Source: Apostichopus parvimensis (taxonomy: Eukaryota > Echinodermata > Holothuroidea > Aspidochirotida > Stichopodidae). Taken from it: a DNA stretch of 25,039 nucleotides. The notes beneath the pieces were generated by a model. It searched no databases. It had not been told where the DNA came from and saw nothing but the letters and a program-made list of their open reading frames with translations. The position numbers were made by a program, and so were the translations under genes. The DNA lies in NCBI GenBank assembly GCA_000934455.1, contig KN884956.1:1-25039 (forward strand), written 5' to 3'. Positions 1 through 12,600 of the stretch are shown in pieces (position 1 is the first letter of the stretch; every line of letters starts with the position of its first letter).

Positions 1-906
1 TTGTACGCTCCGCGCCAACCGATGGTGGCGCTCCGCTTAGATAGTATTGCTGGCAGGTTTGCCCCCCAACTTTCACAATTCAAATCCCGCCCCTGGCGTT
101 AAAGATCCACGATGACTGGGATGCAGGCCATGTGACAAATAATCATAACAAGATATATTATAATGTAGTCACTCAGCATGAAAGCAAAGAAAAATGAAAT
201 TGGCTGGTTATATGTTGTATTTGTGACCTTTGAAACTACAAATTATTAAATCTAAGAGAAAAAAGAAAAGAAAAGAAGACGACCGGGATACATAGACATT
301 TTAATTTCCTTTTTAATTGATAGAAACTCACAGTACGTGGCTTAATCTGAAATGTGTACTAATAAGACACCCAATCTCAGAAACGGATTATGTAATGTTT
401 TAAGAAACCCTGTAGTGTATATATTATACATTTATGTGAATAGAATGTGCATGCATGTATGCAAAGATCCTTAATCGAACCTTGGTATGTACAAGCCTGG
501 GCTCTACGGTATGGAAATGTTGTAAATACGCCAATGAAAGAACTGGAAATATTTGAAAAAATTACTGATTGGGGCATATTTCTTGGCAGATTGTTGGTCA
601 TTCTTGGGGGTTTCTTTTACATTTATTTTTACTTATTTTAGTTTGAGGAAAATGATGCATATGGATGTTTATAAGCCTATTGAATTTGAATCATGGTGAC
701 AAAACACCCCAAATTTATTGCTATGAGAGAATTTCATGATTTCAATTATTTCCCATCATTTATCATACTGCATAAAGAGTTAAGAGGTGTGTGTAGGCAA
801 AGATGACTACAATTGTACTAGACTTGCTGGACAACCTTCCAGCCACTTGAACAAGTTAATTTGGAAATCTTTGCCTACACTGCATTTACAACCATTTCAA
901 AACTGT
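1..906. other. 3' flank of the enzyme gene, no gene recognised
   Basis: AT-rich apart from the first 110 bases, which are more GC-rich (CTCCGCGCCAACC, CCCGCCCCTGGCG) and may be the edge of a repeat cut by the window. The small open frames carry no recognisable motif and no splice-like structure. Confidence 0.6.
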
Positions 907-1186
907 TGTAGACAAGAAGAAAATAAAGGTAAATTTTATTTTATTACTCAAAAGCAGTTGAAAAAAATAAATAAAAAGATAGAATGTGGAAAGATTGTAG
1001 TAGCAAGAATGTCGTAGAAAAGAAGAAATAAGTGGTAATTTTTAAATTACTCAATAACAATTGAAAAAAATAAATAAAAAGATAGAATGTGGTAATTACC
1101 ACTAGTACAGTCTTAAGAATGTAGTAGAAAAGAAGAAATGAAAGGTAATTTTTACATTACTCAATAACAATTAAAGAAAATAAAAC
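907..1186. repeat. Diverged tandem repeat, about 103-110 bp unit, about 2.5 copies
   Basis: The block TTGAAAAAAATAAATAAAAA starts at about 958 and again at about 1061, with a decayed third start at about 1171. Between them recur GATAGAATGTGG, GTAGAAAAGAAGAAAT and the TTACTCAATAACAATT type sequence. A partial first unit occupies about 907-957. A related short segment, AATAAAAAGACAGAATGTGG, sits apart at about 2137-2157. Confidence 0.8.
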
Positions 1187-1189
1187 AAC

Positions 1190-1209
1190 TGTATTTGTAT
1201 ACAAATACA
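1190..1209. repeat. Perfect 20-bp palindrome
   Basis: TGTATTTGTATACAAATACA is its own reverse complement. It sits right after the tandem repeat at 907-1186 in the 3' flank. Confidence 0.85.
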
Positions 1210-2338
1210 TGTCATTGTAGTGCTCGGTGAAGGTGGAAGTTAGTTAGTTGTTGATATTCAATGGAGGGGTCTTTGTTATACTGCAACCCTTTTGAAGTTA
1301 TTTCGGTCGCGAAAGAAGCCAAGCTATATTGTGTAATGTTTATAAACAGTTCTCTAGCTAGCATGCGCCTGCAATATAAACGAAGAAATGATGATTAAAA
1401 CCATCACAACCAAGCTGTCAATCAGGAATCACGGACGTGACAGAGAATACACCTGGATACTGATTGGTCAAATTGAACAACATGTTAACGTCGCTGCTAG
1501 ATGGCGAAATTTTACGAACATACGGTGGTTTATACACCGCAGGCCTCATGCACTATTAATCTAAGGAATAAAATGTGCATGTCTAGTCTTATCATTGTAC
1601 AAATGTAACTCGCCTGTCTTTCAAAAAACTGCATGGTCGATTTCCTGGCCCTGGTTGGTCAACATCCAAAACACGTAATATATATCATACACGGACAATA
1701 ATAACATTACTAGTGCCTATGTTGCAAGAGCTGAATAAGTGCAGATAACGTTGAGTCGTTGCGGATAAATACGATTAACATTTGTTGCTTGCAACTTTTT
1801 GGCAGGATGTTGTTAACTCAAATGCGTTCAAATGTTACCTGTCTTGTTCAATTCGAGAATAACGGACCATAAGTAGAGAAGTTTAGTTATTGTTTTGAAG
1901 AAGTATGCTACTCAAGGAGATCTATTTTCTTTTACGTGTGCAGAAATTAACTGTTCGCCGCCACGATTCTTTGCAAATCTGGGTCTGGATTTTTTCCTGC
2001 GTAGCCGACCTGTGAATTTGAGATTGTCATGAAGAGTGTATGTTCAGCTGGCATTCACCAGCCAGCCATGTAGATGATGGAGCGGGCTTGTAAACCCAAT
2101 ACTGTAGCGCGCATGGGCACTACAATAAAAATAAATGAATAAAAAGACAGAATGTGGAAAGACTCATTCTATTCAGATGAACAAAGTTTTGACATTTTGA
2201 TTTTAGAAGACATTTATCTAACAATTACAATTCCATCCTTCTTGGAGTTACCTTGTTCAATCCATGCTCGCCTACTAAACACATATATGCTTACTAGGAC
2301 ATTTCAAATTATAAAATTCAGTATAGACAGTCCTTCCC
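1210..2338. other. Non-coding flank, no gene recognised
   Basis: Moderately GC-richer than its surroundings at about 1290-1560 and 1950-2120, with CpGs (TTTCGGTCGCGAAAG, GTAGCGCGCATGG) and one ATTGG box near 1462. Could be a promoter area for a neighbour outside the window, or unlabelled repeat; no coding signal on either strand. Confidence 0.45.
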
Positions 2339-2342
2339 TTAA

Positions 2343-2701
2343 AGGCATTGAAAACTCGCCCCAAACCGTGTGCGGCCATCTGAAAAAGTTAACTTTCTGT
2401 TGCTTGCAAGTGACGTTTTGTTTGTGTCGCTACAAAATGCAGACAATAATGAAACGTGATACCTTGTTATCTTCAGCTGCACCTGAGATGTCGATTGCTG
2501 TATTGTTTGTACACTGTGCTGTGGGTATTGACCGCAGCTGTATGTACTGACTGTACACTAGCGTCTAATTACCGATGGTGCAAGCTGTGTGTGTATTTTC
2601 TGGGTTCGATGGTGGTGTCTAACACTTCTGTTACACCTAATTCAAAACTAGATCAGATAACTGGCATTAGACGTTTCTTTTAGCGCAAGTCTTCACACCC
2701 T
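2343..2701 (-). mobile_element. TTAA-flanked MITE, copy 1 (inverted relative to copies 2 and 3)
   Basis: A 359-bp non-autonomous element flanked on both sides by TTAA (2339-2342, 2702-2705). The ends begin AGGCATTGAAAACTCGCCC and end in the inverted partner GCGCAAGTCTTCACACCCT. The body matches copies at 7970-8334 and 15236-15592 almost throughout, in the opposite orientation. Its own terminal repeats are more decayed than those of copy 3. It lies in the 3' flank of the enzyme gene. No transposase frame. Confidence 0.9.
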
Positions 2702-2886
2702 TTAAACAATTGTGTGTGAAAGTGTTTTTAAAAGTTTGTTCTTTGTGAAAATTTTCACTCACTGTATGTACTCTTGTATTGAGGGAAGTGCATTATATGG
2801 ATGTGCTATAACTGCTAAATTTCTATGTAAAGCTTACTGGACTTAGCAAAAGCTTTGTCTGATACATGGCAATGGAATGTAAAAAA

Positions 2887-2892
2887 TTTATT
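2887..2892 (-). promoter_or_regulatory. Candidate poly(A) signal AATAAA for the enzyme gene
   Basis: TTTATT on the plus strand is AATAAA in the sense of the gene, about 530 bp past the stop codon. A variant ATTAAA lies nearer at 3093-3098. Which one is used cannot be told from sequence alone. Confidence 0.35.
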
Positions 2893-2929
2893 TAATTAAT
2901 CTTATACTAACATCTTTCTTTTATGCTGC

Positions 2930-3330
2930 TTTAGTACTGTACATTACAAATCATATCAGAATTTGAAATAAAAATTCCTCTAATTATAGACAGAGGTTGT
3001 CTGGAATTAGATAAAAAAAAAAAATTTCTGGTATTGTCATTTGCATTGAGGGGTGTAACTCACCAACAACTTTCATATCCACAGCTAAAGCTTTTAATAT
3101 AGTACATACTGGACATTACATATCATCACAATTTGAAATCAAATTTCTCTAAAAAAGAGATAACACAGGTAGTTTGGAATGAATTTAACATGAACTTAAC
3201 ATTGTCATTGTAGTATTGTATTAAGGGTCTAATAAATAAGAGCTGTATGTCTTAGTATAATGACAAATGGATGTTGCATATCACAATTTGAAATCAAATT
3301 TCTATGACATCAACTAGAACTCTGAATGGG
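2930..3330. repeat. Three diverged copies of a roughly 160-bp segment in the 3' flank/UTR
   Basis: The string ATTTGAAAT with similar surroundings recurs at about 2961, 3131 and 3286; the last two share CACAATTTGAAATCAAATTT. Each is preceded by a version of GTACAT..ACATTACA..TCAT. Spacing is about 170 and 155 bp. It sits directly downstream of the stop codon on the minus strand, so part of it is likely transcribed as 3' UTR. Confidence 0.6.
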
Positions 3331-3416
3331 GTTTAAAGCACATTTGAGTAAAATCCACCACCCCCACCCACACTGCCTGCCCGGAACCCCATCCTCTCGC
3401 TTTCACATACACTAAT

Positions 3417-3653
3417 TTAGGGGGGAGGTGCTATTGGTTCGTAAATCTTATAGTCACCAACTGGAGTAAAGTCGATGGCAAACTTAAAAGCGCGAGGTCC
3501 GACGAATTTTAAGGCGGCTTTGGTTCGTAACTGCGGAGGGGACGCTAAGGCGATAGCCGCAACCCGCAGTCCATAGCGGACTTCCTCTGTGGTTATTGGT
3601 GTCCCAGTATCAGCATCAACGATCACGATCAAATCGGGCGTGGTGGCCACCAC
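3417..3653 (-). CDS. Exon 17: S-Me-THD C-terminus and stop (residues 946-1023)
   Basis: Starts VVATTPDLIVIVDADTGTPI, then RYG (residues 971-973) and VGPRAF (996-1001). These match the closing DUF917 string 'PDLI.vld..tg.pi...lryG.rV' and 'GPraFgy'. The acceptor is TGTGATCAG at 3654-3655. The frame ends at TAA (3417-3419) after a short Pro-rich tail. The last family motifs are present, so the C-terminus is not truncated. Confidence 0.95.
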   Translation of the reverse strand: MVATTPDLIVIVDADTGTPITTEEVRYGLRVAAIALASPPQLRTKAALKFVGPRAFKFAIDFTPVGDYKIYEPIAPPP

Positions 3654-6600
3654 CTGATCACAGAAGAAACAGAAATTGGATAAGCTGTTTGAATTATTTC
3701 ACTTAATTTTGATGTGGTAAACATGTTGAATACTGGTAACTAGGTGGGTAAGGTGGGTAGGTGTTTTTTTATCCTGGTCATATTACTGGGTCCCTGAAAG
3801 CTTTAAAACTGTCCCATCAACAGAATTAAGAGGAATTGACCCCAGTCAAACCCATGCAGTACCCAATCTAAGTTCTTAATCACTAATCAGCTATTTCAGT
3901 GTTCCCCTTATTGCATGGTTTCTCTTCTTTTCTTATGTTTTTGCTCACTTCTAAGCATATGACACCAAATATGACACCACTTCTAAGCATATGAAACCAA
4001 ATATGGTTCTTTATAGGACAAACTATTTAGAGCATGTAAAGTTTACTATTGAAGCAAATTTGGTAGTCTTGGGTTGGTAAGAAGAATATTTTATGTGACC
4101 AAACTTTTAATACTTCTACTTCAACCTCATTGTCATTAAAAGCAGTAGGAAATCCTTTTAGCCACAGAAAGCAACAGATGCAAATAATGTTGTGTATATG
4201 TATATTTAATTTCTGCAAAGTAGTAGCTATGACATATAATGGTCATAAAGAATCATGTATCATAGATTACATTGTATTAGATTTGCTACAACTATGAGTA
4301 TAACACCTGGAGGTTTCACATCTTTCAAAGTCAGTATAGTGAAGTCAGTGGTAGGCAATGGCAATGTAGAACACTCTGTGAGTAGTTTGATCAATCCAGA
4401 GTTATCACGTATCATTTACACCTGCAGGAGATATGCAATAGCATGTTTCATTTTGTATGTTTACTGTAATTCAGTGGTTCTGAGACTGGTAACTGATCAA
4501 AGGAACCAGATATGAGAACCAAATGAGACAGGCTCACCTCTTCCTTTCCACCATCAGTTTTCCTCGTTGCTAAGAGATTCTCATTCTGAAATTGCACGAT
4601 GACCTCTTGACCTGAGTACCTCCCAGTGCCTTCAATCTCCAGAAATCCTTGATCAAACCCGCCAGTGGTTTCCCGACACACGTCCACGACCTGCCGGAGA
4701 GATATTGATGTGTTTGTTCTATTGAAAGCTGAAGCACTTGACATGATGTTTTAGGCTCTTAGTGGGTTTTAAGCTGGTCCAAGACAAAAGACACTTTTAT
4801 AAGCAACGTCCCCCTCCCTGCCCTGTCCACAACCAACCTACCCCCCCTCCCCACCCTCCAAATAAAAACATCCACAATAACTAAACAAACAAACAATGTT
4901 ATACCACAATTCTCAGAGAATATTAACAAATCTTTCAGTCTTTTTTTGTGTTACAGCTTTAACTTCACAACATATTAACTTTTGATTTATTTAGTGTTGC
5001 TTTCAACTTGTCTCTTCTAGGGACGTTTCATCCTCTGACTGTTAAACATGATATGGAGGTTAACATTATTTTCAAAACCTCTGTTCTCAAATCCCTATAC
5101 GAGGACTATCAAGTTTTAGTTCTATGAAACATGCAATTCTGGCTTGATTAATTTGATGTTTAAATTTTTTTGAAATAAATTGAGAACTTTGACTCTGGAT
5201 AATTTTGCAAATCATCAGAAATGATTTTCTTTGCTTAAATTGTCTTAATCACAGATTGCACGGCACTTATTAGAGGCGTACAAAATGAATCGCTTGAATT
5301 TGTTAATACTGTTACCGAATGAACCAGCTTTGACTCTTTGGCTCAAAACCTAATAAACAATTACACCCAATCAGAAGACAGACATAGTTGGGGTCCCATC
5401 AACCCTATAACCCCTCCCCCACCCCAAACCACACGGTCATGGATTGTTTACAGTTTCAGAGTAGTCTCTGAGAACACTTTTCAGGTAATTCAGAGCTCAA
5501 AGAGAGCCATCACAAATTGCAATCTATTGAATTTTCCTCAGCAAAATTGATCATCACGATGAATGCTAGACTGTTTGCTGGTGGTCCAAACTCAGAGATT
5601 GCTCTACACTCATCTTGACTTGGACCTGAACAGAGACGTATCGTACATGCATCCTTCTAGACTCACTTTTCCTGATATCAGATGAACTCCGTTCTCGTGC
5701 TCGCAAATTGATTTGACAGGATTTCTCTGTTCCTTACGGGCCTTCAAGACTGCATCCCCGAGTCTGAAACACCTACTCATCGAGAACATGATGCATTGAT
5801 CAGACACCTCGGTGGCACTCATGGGGCTGAAAGTGACTGCCCCAGCACAGCTAAAAAGTATCAACAACAACAAGAATCTTGACAAATATGTCTGCAATCA
5901 CACAATTTCTTCTTTGGACACTTACAATTTCTTTAATTCTTCCCAAAATGTACCAAGTGTTTTTCAAAATATTTTCTTATATAATTATTATCATCCTGAT
6001 TTATAGGACATAATTCTTAACATGATGGGAAGAGGTTCAAACAACAGTACAGGTATACTAGAAAAGTGGGGTATGGTAATTAAGGATGAATTAAAAAAAA
6101 AAAACTTCTCAAAGATTTAGGACTGAATTTAAATGACAGTAAGCCTCATTTTACATTTTTAAATTAGCTTAGTACAACATGAGTGATATACTGCCAAAAT
6201 CGGTATTATTAAAAATAAATTTGAGCTAAAACATGAACAGTTATTTCTGATAAATTGCAGTTCCTATGACCTTTGACCCAAATACACAAAACGAATAAAA
6301 TCCATGAAGACATGTAATGAATGCAATGCCAAGTATGAAATCTACCAAGATTTCTTTCTTGAGATATATGCTTACTTTTGGCTAGGTGATCAGATTCAGA
6401 AGGCTACTGACCTCATACGACCTAGGTCAACAAAATCCACCACAATAAAGCTGCATAATTTCTTTAGTTACAGTTTTAGACCCCTGAAACGGCATCAAAT
6501 ACAAATCCATTACTATGTGCCAAGAGGGTAATTAAACTATCATTTCTTTGTTCTAACAGAGTGTAATAGCTAGTACAGCTGGGTTTTGTTTAGTGAAAGT

Positions 6601-9600
6601 ATCACCGTCTTAAAATTAAAGCCATTCCATGTCATATTAGAACATTCCAAACTCCACATTTTCACTGCAGCAGGTATGAGGGTTTCTAAGTGATATGCCA
6701 ACATACCCCATCCTGCCCAAAGTCATGCGAAAATGGTTCTCTATGGCCTTTGCATCCTTGGCCCACAAAATTAGCTCTCTCTGTTTCTTGTCATCTACCA
6801 ATGCTGCTGGGTAAAGAGCCTTCCCATAAATGGCTGGAGCAAACATCTAAGCAGAAAGGATAAGTACATAATCATTATTCTATGACATCATATTTGAAAC
6901 TTGATGAAATGTTTATATTGCAACTGATAAGACTGAAGCAATGTTGTGAGGCTGGACTGGCTGACTCTGTTCTGGGGGTGAGGCAGGGGTAGGGAATGGG
7001 AGCTAGCTGTAGTGGTGAGCTCAGTTGTGGGGGTGAGGCAGGGTAGGGGATGGGAGCTAGCTGTAGTGGTGAGCTCAGTTCTGGGGGTGAGGCAGGGGTA
7101 GGAGATGGGAGCTAGCTGTAGTGGTGAGCTCAGTTCTGGGGGTGAGGCAGGGTAGGGGGTGGGAGCTAGCTGTAGTGGTGAGCTCAGAGCATTTAGTATG
7201 GCTAGCATTACCAACTCAGGTAGATATTCAATCTCCCCAGTTTTTGGCTAAAAACAGGGGACTTGGGTGGTACTTTGCTACAGGCAGGGAAGATCAAAAT
7301 GTGCATGCCTGTACTCAACTATAGAAAATGTGTGTACATAACAGAAGAAAGATTATGGACAAGCCCCATGGGACATGTGGGCCACACTTTGCCCACCTGT
7401 GATCTAAGCATATATACACTAACAAGCATATCATTTTCAATGGGTTTGAAGTTCAAGTGCTCAATGAGGGAAACTTTGGATCAGTGGTAATGAGTGATGT
7501 TCATTTGCGTGCTCAGATTTCAGGCTTCCTGTAACACATGTCACAGCTTTAGATTTTAATAACAGCTGGCATGTATGTGATTTGATAACGTCATATATAC
7601 TGTAGACATACCTGAAGTTCAGGGAATGCTCTCCCCATGCCGTCACAATCTATGACTGGTAGATCCATCAGGGCAGCTACACATAACGGTTCCACCGCAT
7701 TAAGACCACCGATCTCTGCACTCATAAGAGCCACCAACTTGGTAGAGTCCCTTCCACTATCGTCGACTAAATCAGGATCAAAGTCTGTGACAAATTCGAT
7801 TTGTTCACTTTTTTGTACGTTAATTTCTGCAAATGAAAGACATCATCCAAGATATAATTTATTTGATAAACTGTTATATAATCGCAAAGAAAATTCCAGG
7901 AAAGTACGTTTTCTGAAAACTTTTAGTATCACATACATTTTATCATCTTATCAGCCAATTGACCTTTACAGGGTGTGAAGACTCGCGCAAAAAGAAATGT
8001 CTAATGCCGGTAATCTGACCTACAGTAGTTTCGATTGAGGTGTAACAGAAGTGTTAGACACCACCATCAATCCCAGAAAATACGCACACAGCTTGCTACC
8101 CTCGGTAATTAGACACTAGTGTACAGTCAGTACATACAGCTGCGGTCAATACCCACAGTACAGTGTATAAACAATAGAGCGATGGACATCTCAGGTCCAG
8201 CTAAAAATAACAAGGTATCACGTTTCATTACTGTCTGCATTTTGTAGCGACAAGCAGAAAACGTCACTTGCAAGCAACGGAAAGTTAACTTTTTCAGAGC
8301 GCGGCACGCGGTTTGGGGCGAGTCTTCAATGCCTTTAACTATTATTACTATTAAGTAAGATCATATCACCTATGGAATTAAAGACATGATGCTGATCAAG
8401 ATAAATAGTGACATCACAGTAATGCCTATCTACTCAAATGTTTTGACATAGATCTTATACACATTCTGGGATGATAATAATTACAAACAATGCCACATTA
8501 TCTACAAAGTAAAGTGTAACTTGTGGTCTGTATGAGCTTTACATCAGGACAGAAGTTCAACTGAGAAGAAAAGCTGTATTATCATGAGCGACAGATTGAA
8601 TAAGTTGACATGTACGATATTCCCAGAATTGATTCTTACTTTCTTTCTGTGCACTGTTTTCTTCCAGTAAATCTGACTTTAAAACTTTCTCCAAGCATTG
8701 AAGTGAATTAAATATTTCTTCTCCATTGCAAAGCTTCTCCACCAGGACTCCAGGTGCTCCCATAAAAGCAGCTATGCCTACTTTACCACCGTTATAAGGA
8801 GCTTTCTTGAGTCTGCGGAATTGCAAAACAAAAGCATGCTAGAATATGACGTGACTCGTTCGACTTCAACTTTATTGTACTCGTCGCGGTCTTGTATGAC
8901 CAACACACTGCTGTCAAATTTTATATCCTTTTTACGCAAAGTGGTGTACCAGCTTACAGACTGAAATATATATTGCTAACATGCTGTAACAAGGAGACCA
9001 ACCACAAATATTTTGAAAGGGTCGGGGGATTATGATGCTTTGCTGTGCAGTGGAGGGGCTTAACTTAAAATATTAAAGAGAAATTTTGGTCAAATGAAGG
9101 GTCCTTGGATGGAAAATGGTGTTATATTTTGCACCTTTTGATAATATTTTGAATTTCTGCACTTTATAATACATTTGCAGTTAATGTGTCCTAACTTAAA
9201 GATTTTCCGATGGGACAGTAGCCTCTCTGATTTTCTAAGAGTAGACAATTCATATTTTGCACCTTTTGATAAAATTTTGAATTTCTGCATCTTTATAACA
9301 CATTTGCAGTTTATGTGTACTAACTTAAAGATTTGCTGATAGGATAGTAGGCTCCCTGATATTCTAAGAGTGTACAATTCATATTTTGAAACTTCATGTA
9401 CCTCCCTGAGGTGGTAAACTGCAACACGAAACAACTACATTTTTGGACTGTATATTTGCTGAAGAGACATTTGACTGACCTATCAGGGTGGATGATTCGA
9501 ATCTTCTTCCCTTGTTTGAGAGCGTTCAGTGCTCTTAATTTTCCAAGTTTGGGGTTACCGCCTCCGCCACAGCCAAGGATGCCTGCTCCAATGCTGATAC

Positions 9601-12600
9601 ACTGCACATCGTACTCTGACAAAGTCCACTCCCCGGTGTCTTTATCCACGTGTGGAACACAAGGTTCTAGGGTGTCTGTTCTGTCATGAGTAACTGTGTG
9701 GAGATACTTGTAGAATTAATAATCATAATAATCAGCAGTTAATTTTTACGACGCTTAAACAACTACAAATGTGGGAGAACCCCGCAAGGGCTTATGGATT
9801 ACAACTTACTTGTCATTTTGATATATACCATTTGTTTTCATACAATCTAAAATATCCTTGGATATAACATTCATTAATTTGACAGTTATTCTATTCCAAG
9901 CCATGTTCTCTTTCAAATTTACTTACCCACTCAAAGTTGTCGTCCTCACGGAACTCTATCTGTGGCAATATTTCTATTTCATCTATATCCCCTACGCATC
10001 CTACTATAACTCTGGTATTCATAATGAATAAACATGAGCTATTTAAATAACTTTCTCTCAAGTCTGCATTACCAAAATATCAGAGTTACTATCTGAAACA
10101 ACTAATAGATGACAACATAAACAGATGCCAAAACCATGCAAACTTTCTTTAAAGGCAAACTACAATTTCCTTACTTAAAATCACTATCACTAGGCAAAGT
10201 TGGTATTTATTTACCTTCCTCTAATTACTTTTCATTCATTTGTTCTTTCTTTGTTGTTCTAGCTTCTTTATACATAGCTTTACTAAAGCTTTGCTTCTTC
10301 AGTCCTTCTCTACCTCCTTGGACTAATCTATGTACCCAGTAATGTACAGTTTATATGTGAAGTACATTCCAATGCATTGTTTTGGAGCACCATGAAAAAG
10401 AGTTCCCCCAGTGTAAAAAGGCATTCACATTAAACATCCGACACATTTTCAGATAATTCTTTTATACTTGAAAAGTAGGCAACATTCATATACAAAATAC
10501 TGTTTAACTGTCCAATTTATACAATGAAACCATACATTTGGTCATGCTTGGCAAATTATTGTTTATCTTGATAATCACACACCTTTGTCAAGTTTTCTTG
10601 CTGTGGCTTCTTGAATTCTTGGTGCCTCGATACCTGCATCAGATGTGACCCTCTTAGCCTCTGTCAGCGCATCTTCAGAGAGATCACCAACCACTTTAAC
10701 TTTGAGCCGAGTGAAGTTCCCTGGCAGGTAAGCCAACCCAATCTCTTCCCTCTCAATAATCTATATGATCAAAAAATGTTCTCATAATGACTAAACCTTA
10801 AAGTGACTTGTTCAACAAGTATTTCAAAACTGTCATGATTTAAGAAAATTCTTTGCAACATAACATAATTTTGTGTATCAAGATATATGAAAGTGTATAA
10901 AGAGGCAAGGTTTGTCACCTAACAGGACTAACATTGTATGATCCAGGTGGCAAAGGCCTACAGTGGAATGGTCACTGGTCTCGAACCTCTGGAAATACAA
11001 TCAGCGTCCATGGCCTAGTGCACATGATGCTAACTTCTTTTTTAAGGAATTGAGCTTAATGGTTTGTTTAACAGATAAAATTCTACTTCACAAAGTGAGA
11101 CCTAAAATTCGTGCACTATAACACTTTAATTGAGTTAAAAGATAGCTAGATTTATTTAGCAAACGGTTCCCAGAATACTGACTTCTTACTTATGTTTGGT
11201 TTGGATGGAATTGAAGCAGTGACATCCCGGCTTAAAGAATAAATAGGGATGCAGTAGGCATCCTCACTGTGAACCATGCATTCGCTTTCACTAGAAAATA
11301 TCTGAAACATGAAAATAATTGCTCATACCTCTATCTTACCTAGTATCTGTCACCAAAAAAAATAATTTCAGAGAATAGATTACAACTTAATTATTAGGAT
11401 TCTCACTCTGATAGGCACTGTCTCGTTACTGTTCATGTACCTGAATGGTCTCTTTCTTGGCCCCATTTTGTATGCATCTTTCAATTGCCTTCTGTTCAGC
11501 TCTCTCTAAAGCCTCTTCTCTGGTGGTTCCGACCAAATTGGTGGGTCTGTCTTCATACCCGCTGACTTGTCCCAGAGCAGCACCGACAGCATTAGCTACC
11601 TGGCAATCAACAGTAATAATTCAAATCAATTCCTGATCAATTCCTGAAATTCTTATAGTCCAGGGGTGGGCAACCTATGGCCCGCGGGCCACATGCGGCC
11701 CGCCAGTGATTTTTTTTGCGGCCCGTGAGATGTCTCAAGAAAAGAAAAAAACCAATCTATTTTACATCATCACAAAAAACGAGCTAGCTGCTTATAATTT
11801 ATCGGCACTAATGATGCTGTCAGGTAGGCCTATTATCCCCTAATAATTCAACTGTACTGTATTGACAATATGTTTTTGCGAATATAGATTAAGTATACAC
11901 ACCAATTGCTTGAGAGTCCTCGGAATCAAAGGTTTGAAATCAACAGCATATCGTTGGTTAGGTGCGGCCCAGTCAATTTTTCACTCCTTATATCTGGCCC
12001 ATTCATTCAAAAAGGTTGCCCACCCCTGTTATAGGCCTATACAGAGTAAGACACAAAGTAATGTGTGGGATGGTGCAGCTTTGAAGCATGCAGTGTCTGT
12101 TCAGACTTTACTTATGGAAAATGGGACAAATTAGACACTTTCAAGGCTTAAACGCAAAGGGATGGACTGTCATATTCTTGTGCATATTTTTATTTGAGCT
12201 AAAAGATCCCAATGTGATACATGGTCGACATGCATAGAGTATTTGCATCTTTGTATATAGGATTATGATGCATATAGGACTGCATGAAAGGAACTAGTAA
12301 TTCATCTAACACAGGATAGGGTCTCAAATAAGCTACTGTAAGGCTACCTAAAATATCCATGGGTCTCTAAACTAAACTAAACTAAAGTAAACTATCTCAA
12401 ACTATATATCATGTCCTTTGTATCAAGTAGGTCAGGTTTAAGCAGACAATTTATCATTATATTACTTTCCATTAATCCCTCCCATCTGATCTTCAAAGAG
12501 ACATTTAATTTGTCTGGATATTTTCTTATGGATCAGCTGCTGTGCCATGATGAGGTCAATTTCATTCCCAGTGTTCTTTACAGCACAAAAAAAAAACTGA

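Noticed and set aside
2152..2550. 132-codon plus-strand open frame
   Set aside because: It runs from unique sequence into the TTAA MITE at 2343-2701, and the other copies of that element do not keep the frame.
6888..7214. 108-codon minus-strand frame rich in Pro, Leu and Ser repeats
   Set aside because: It is the translation of the 55-bp minisatellite and has no other coding evidence.
7637..7978. 113-codon plus-strand open frame
   Set aside because: Antisense to exon 13, whose minus-strand translation carries the strong S-Me-THD motifs; the remainder runs into intron and MITE.
8813..8982. Stop-free minus-strand stretch of about 57 codons before exon 12, with an acceptor-like TATATTTCAG upstream
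   Set aside because: Exon 11 joins exon 12 in conserved DUF917 order without it; in the phase left by exon 11 it would hit a TAA at once, and it shows no family motif.
9396..9689. 97-codon plus-strand open frame
   Set aside because: Antisense shadow of exon 11, which encodes the GCGGGGNP signature on the minus strand.
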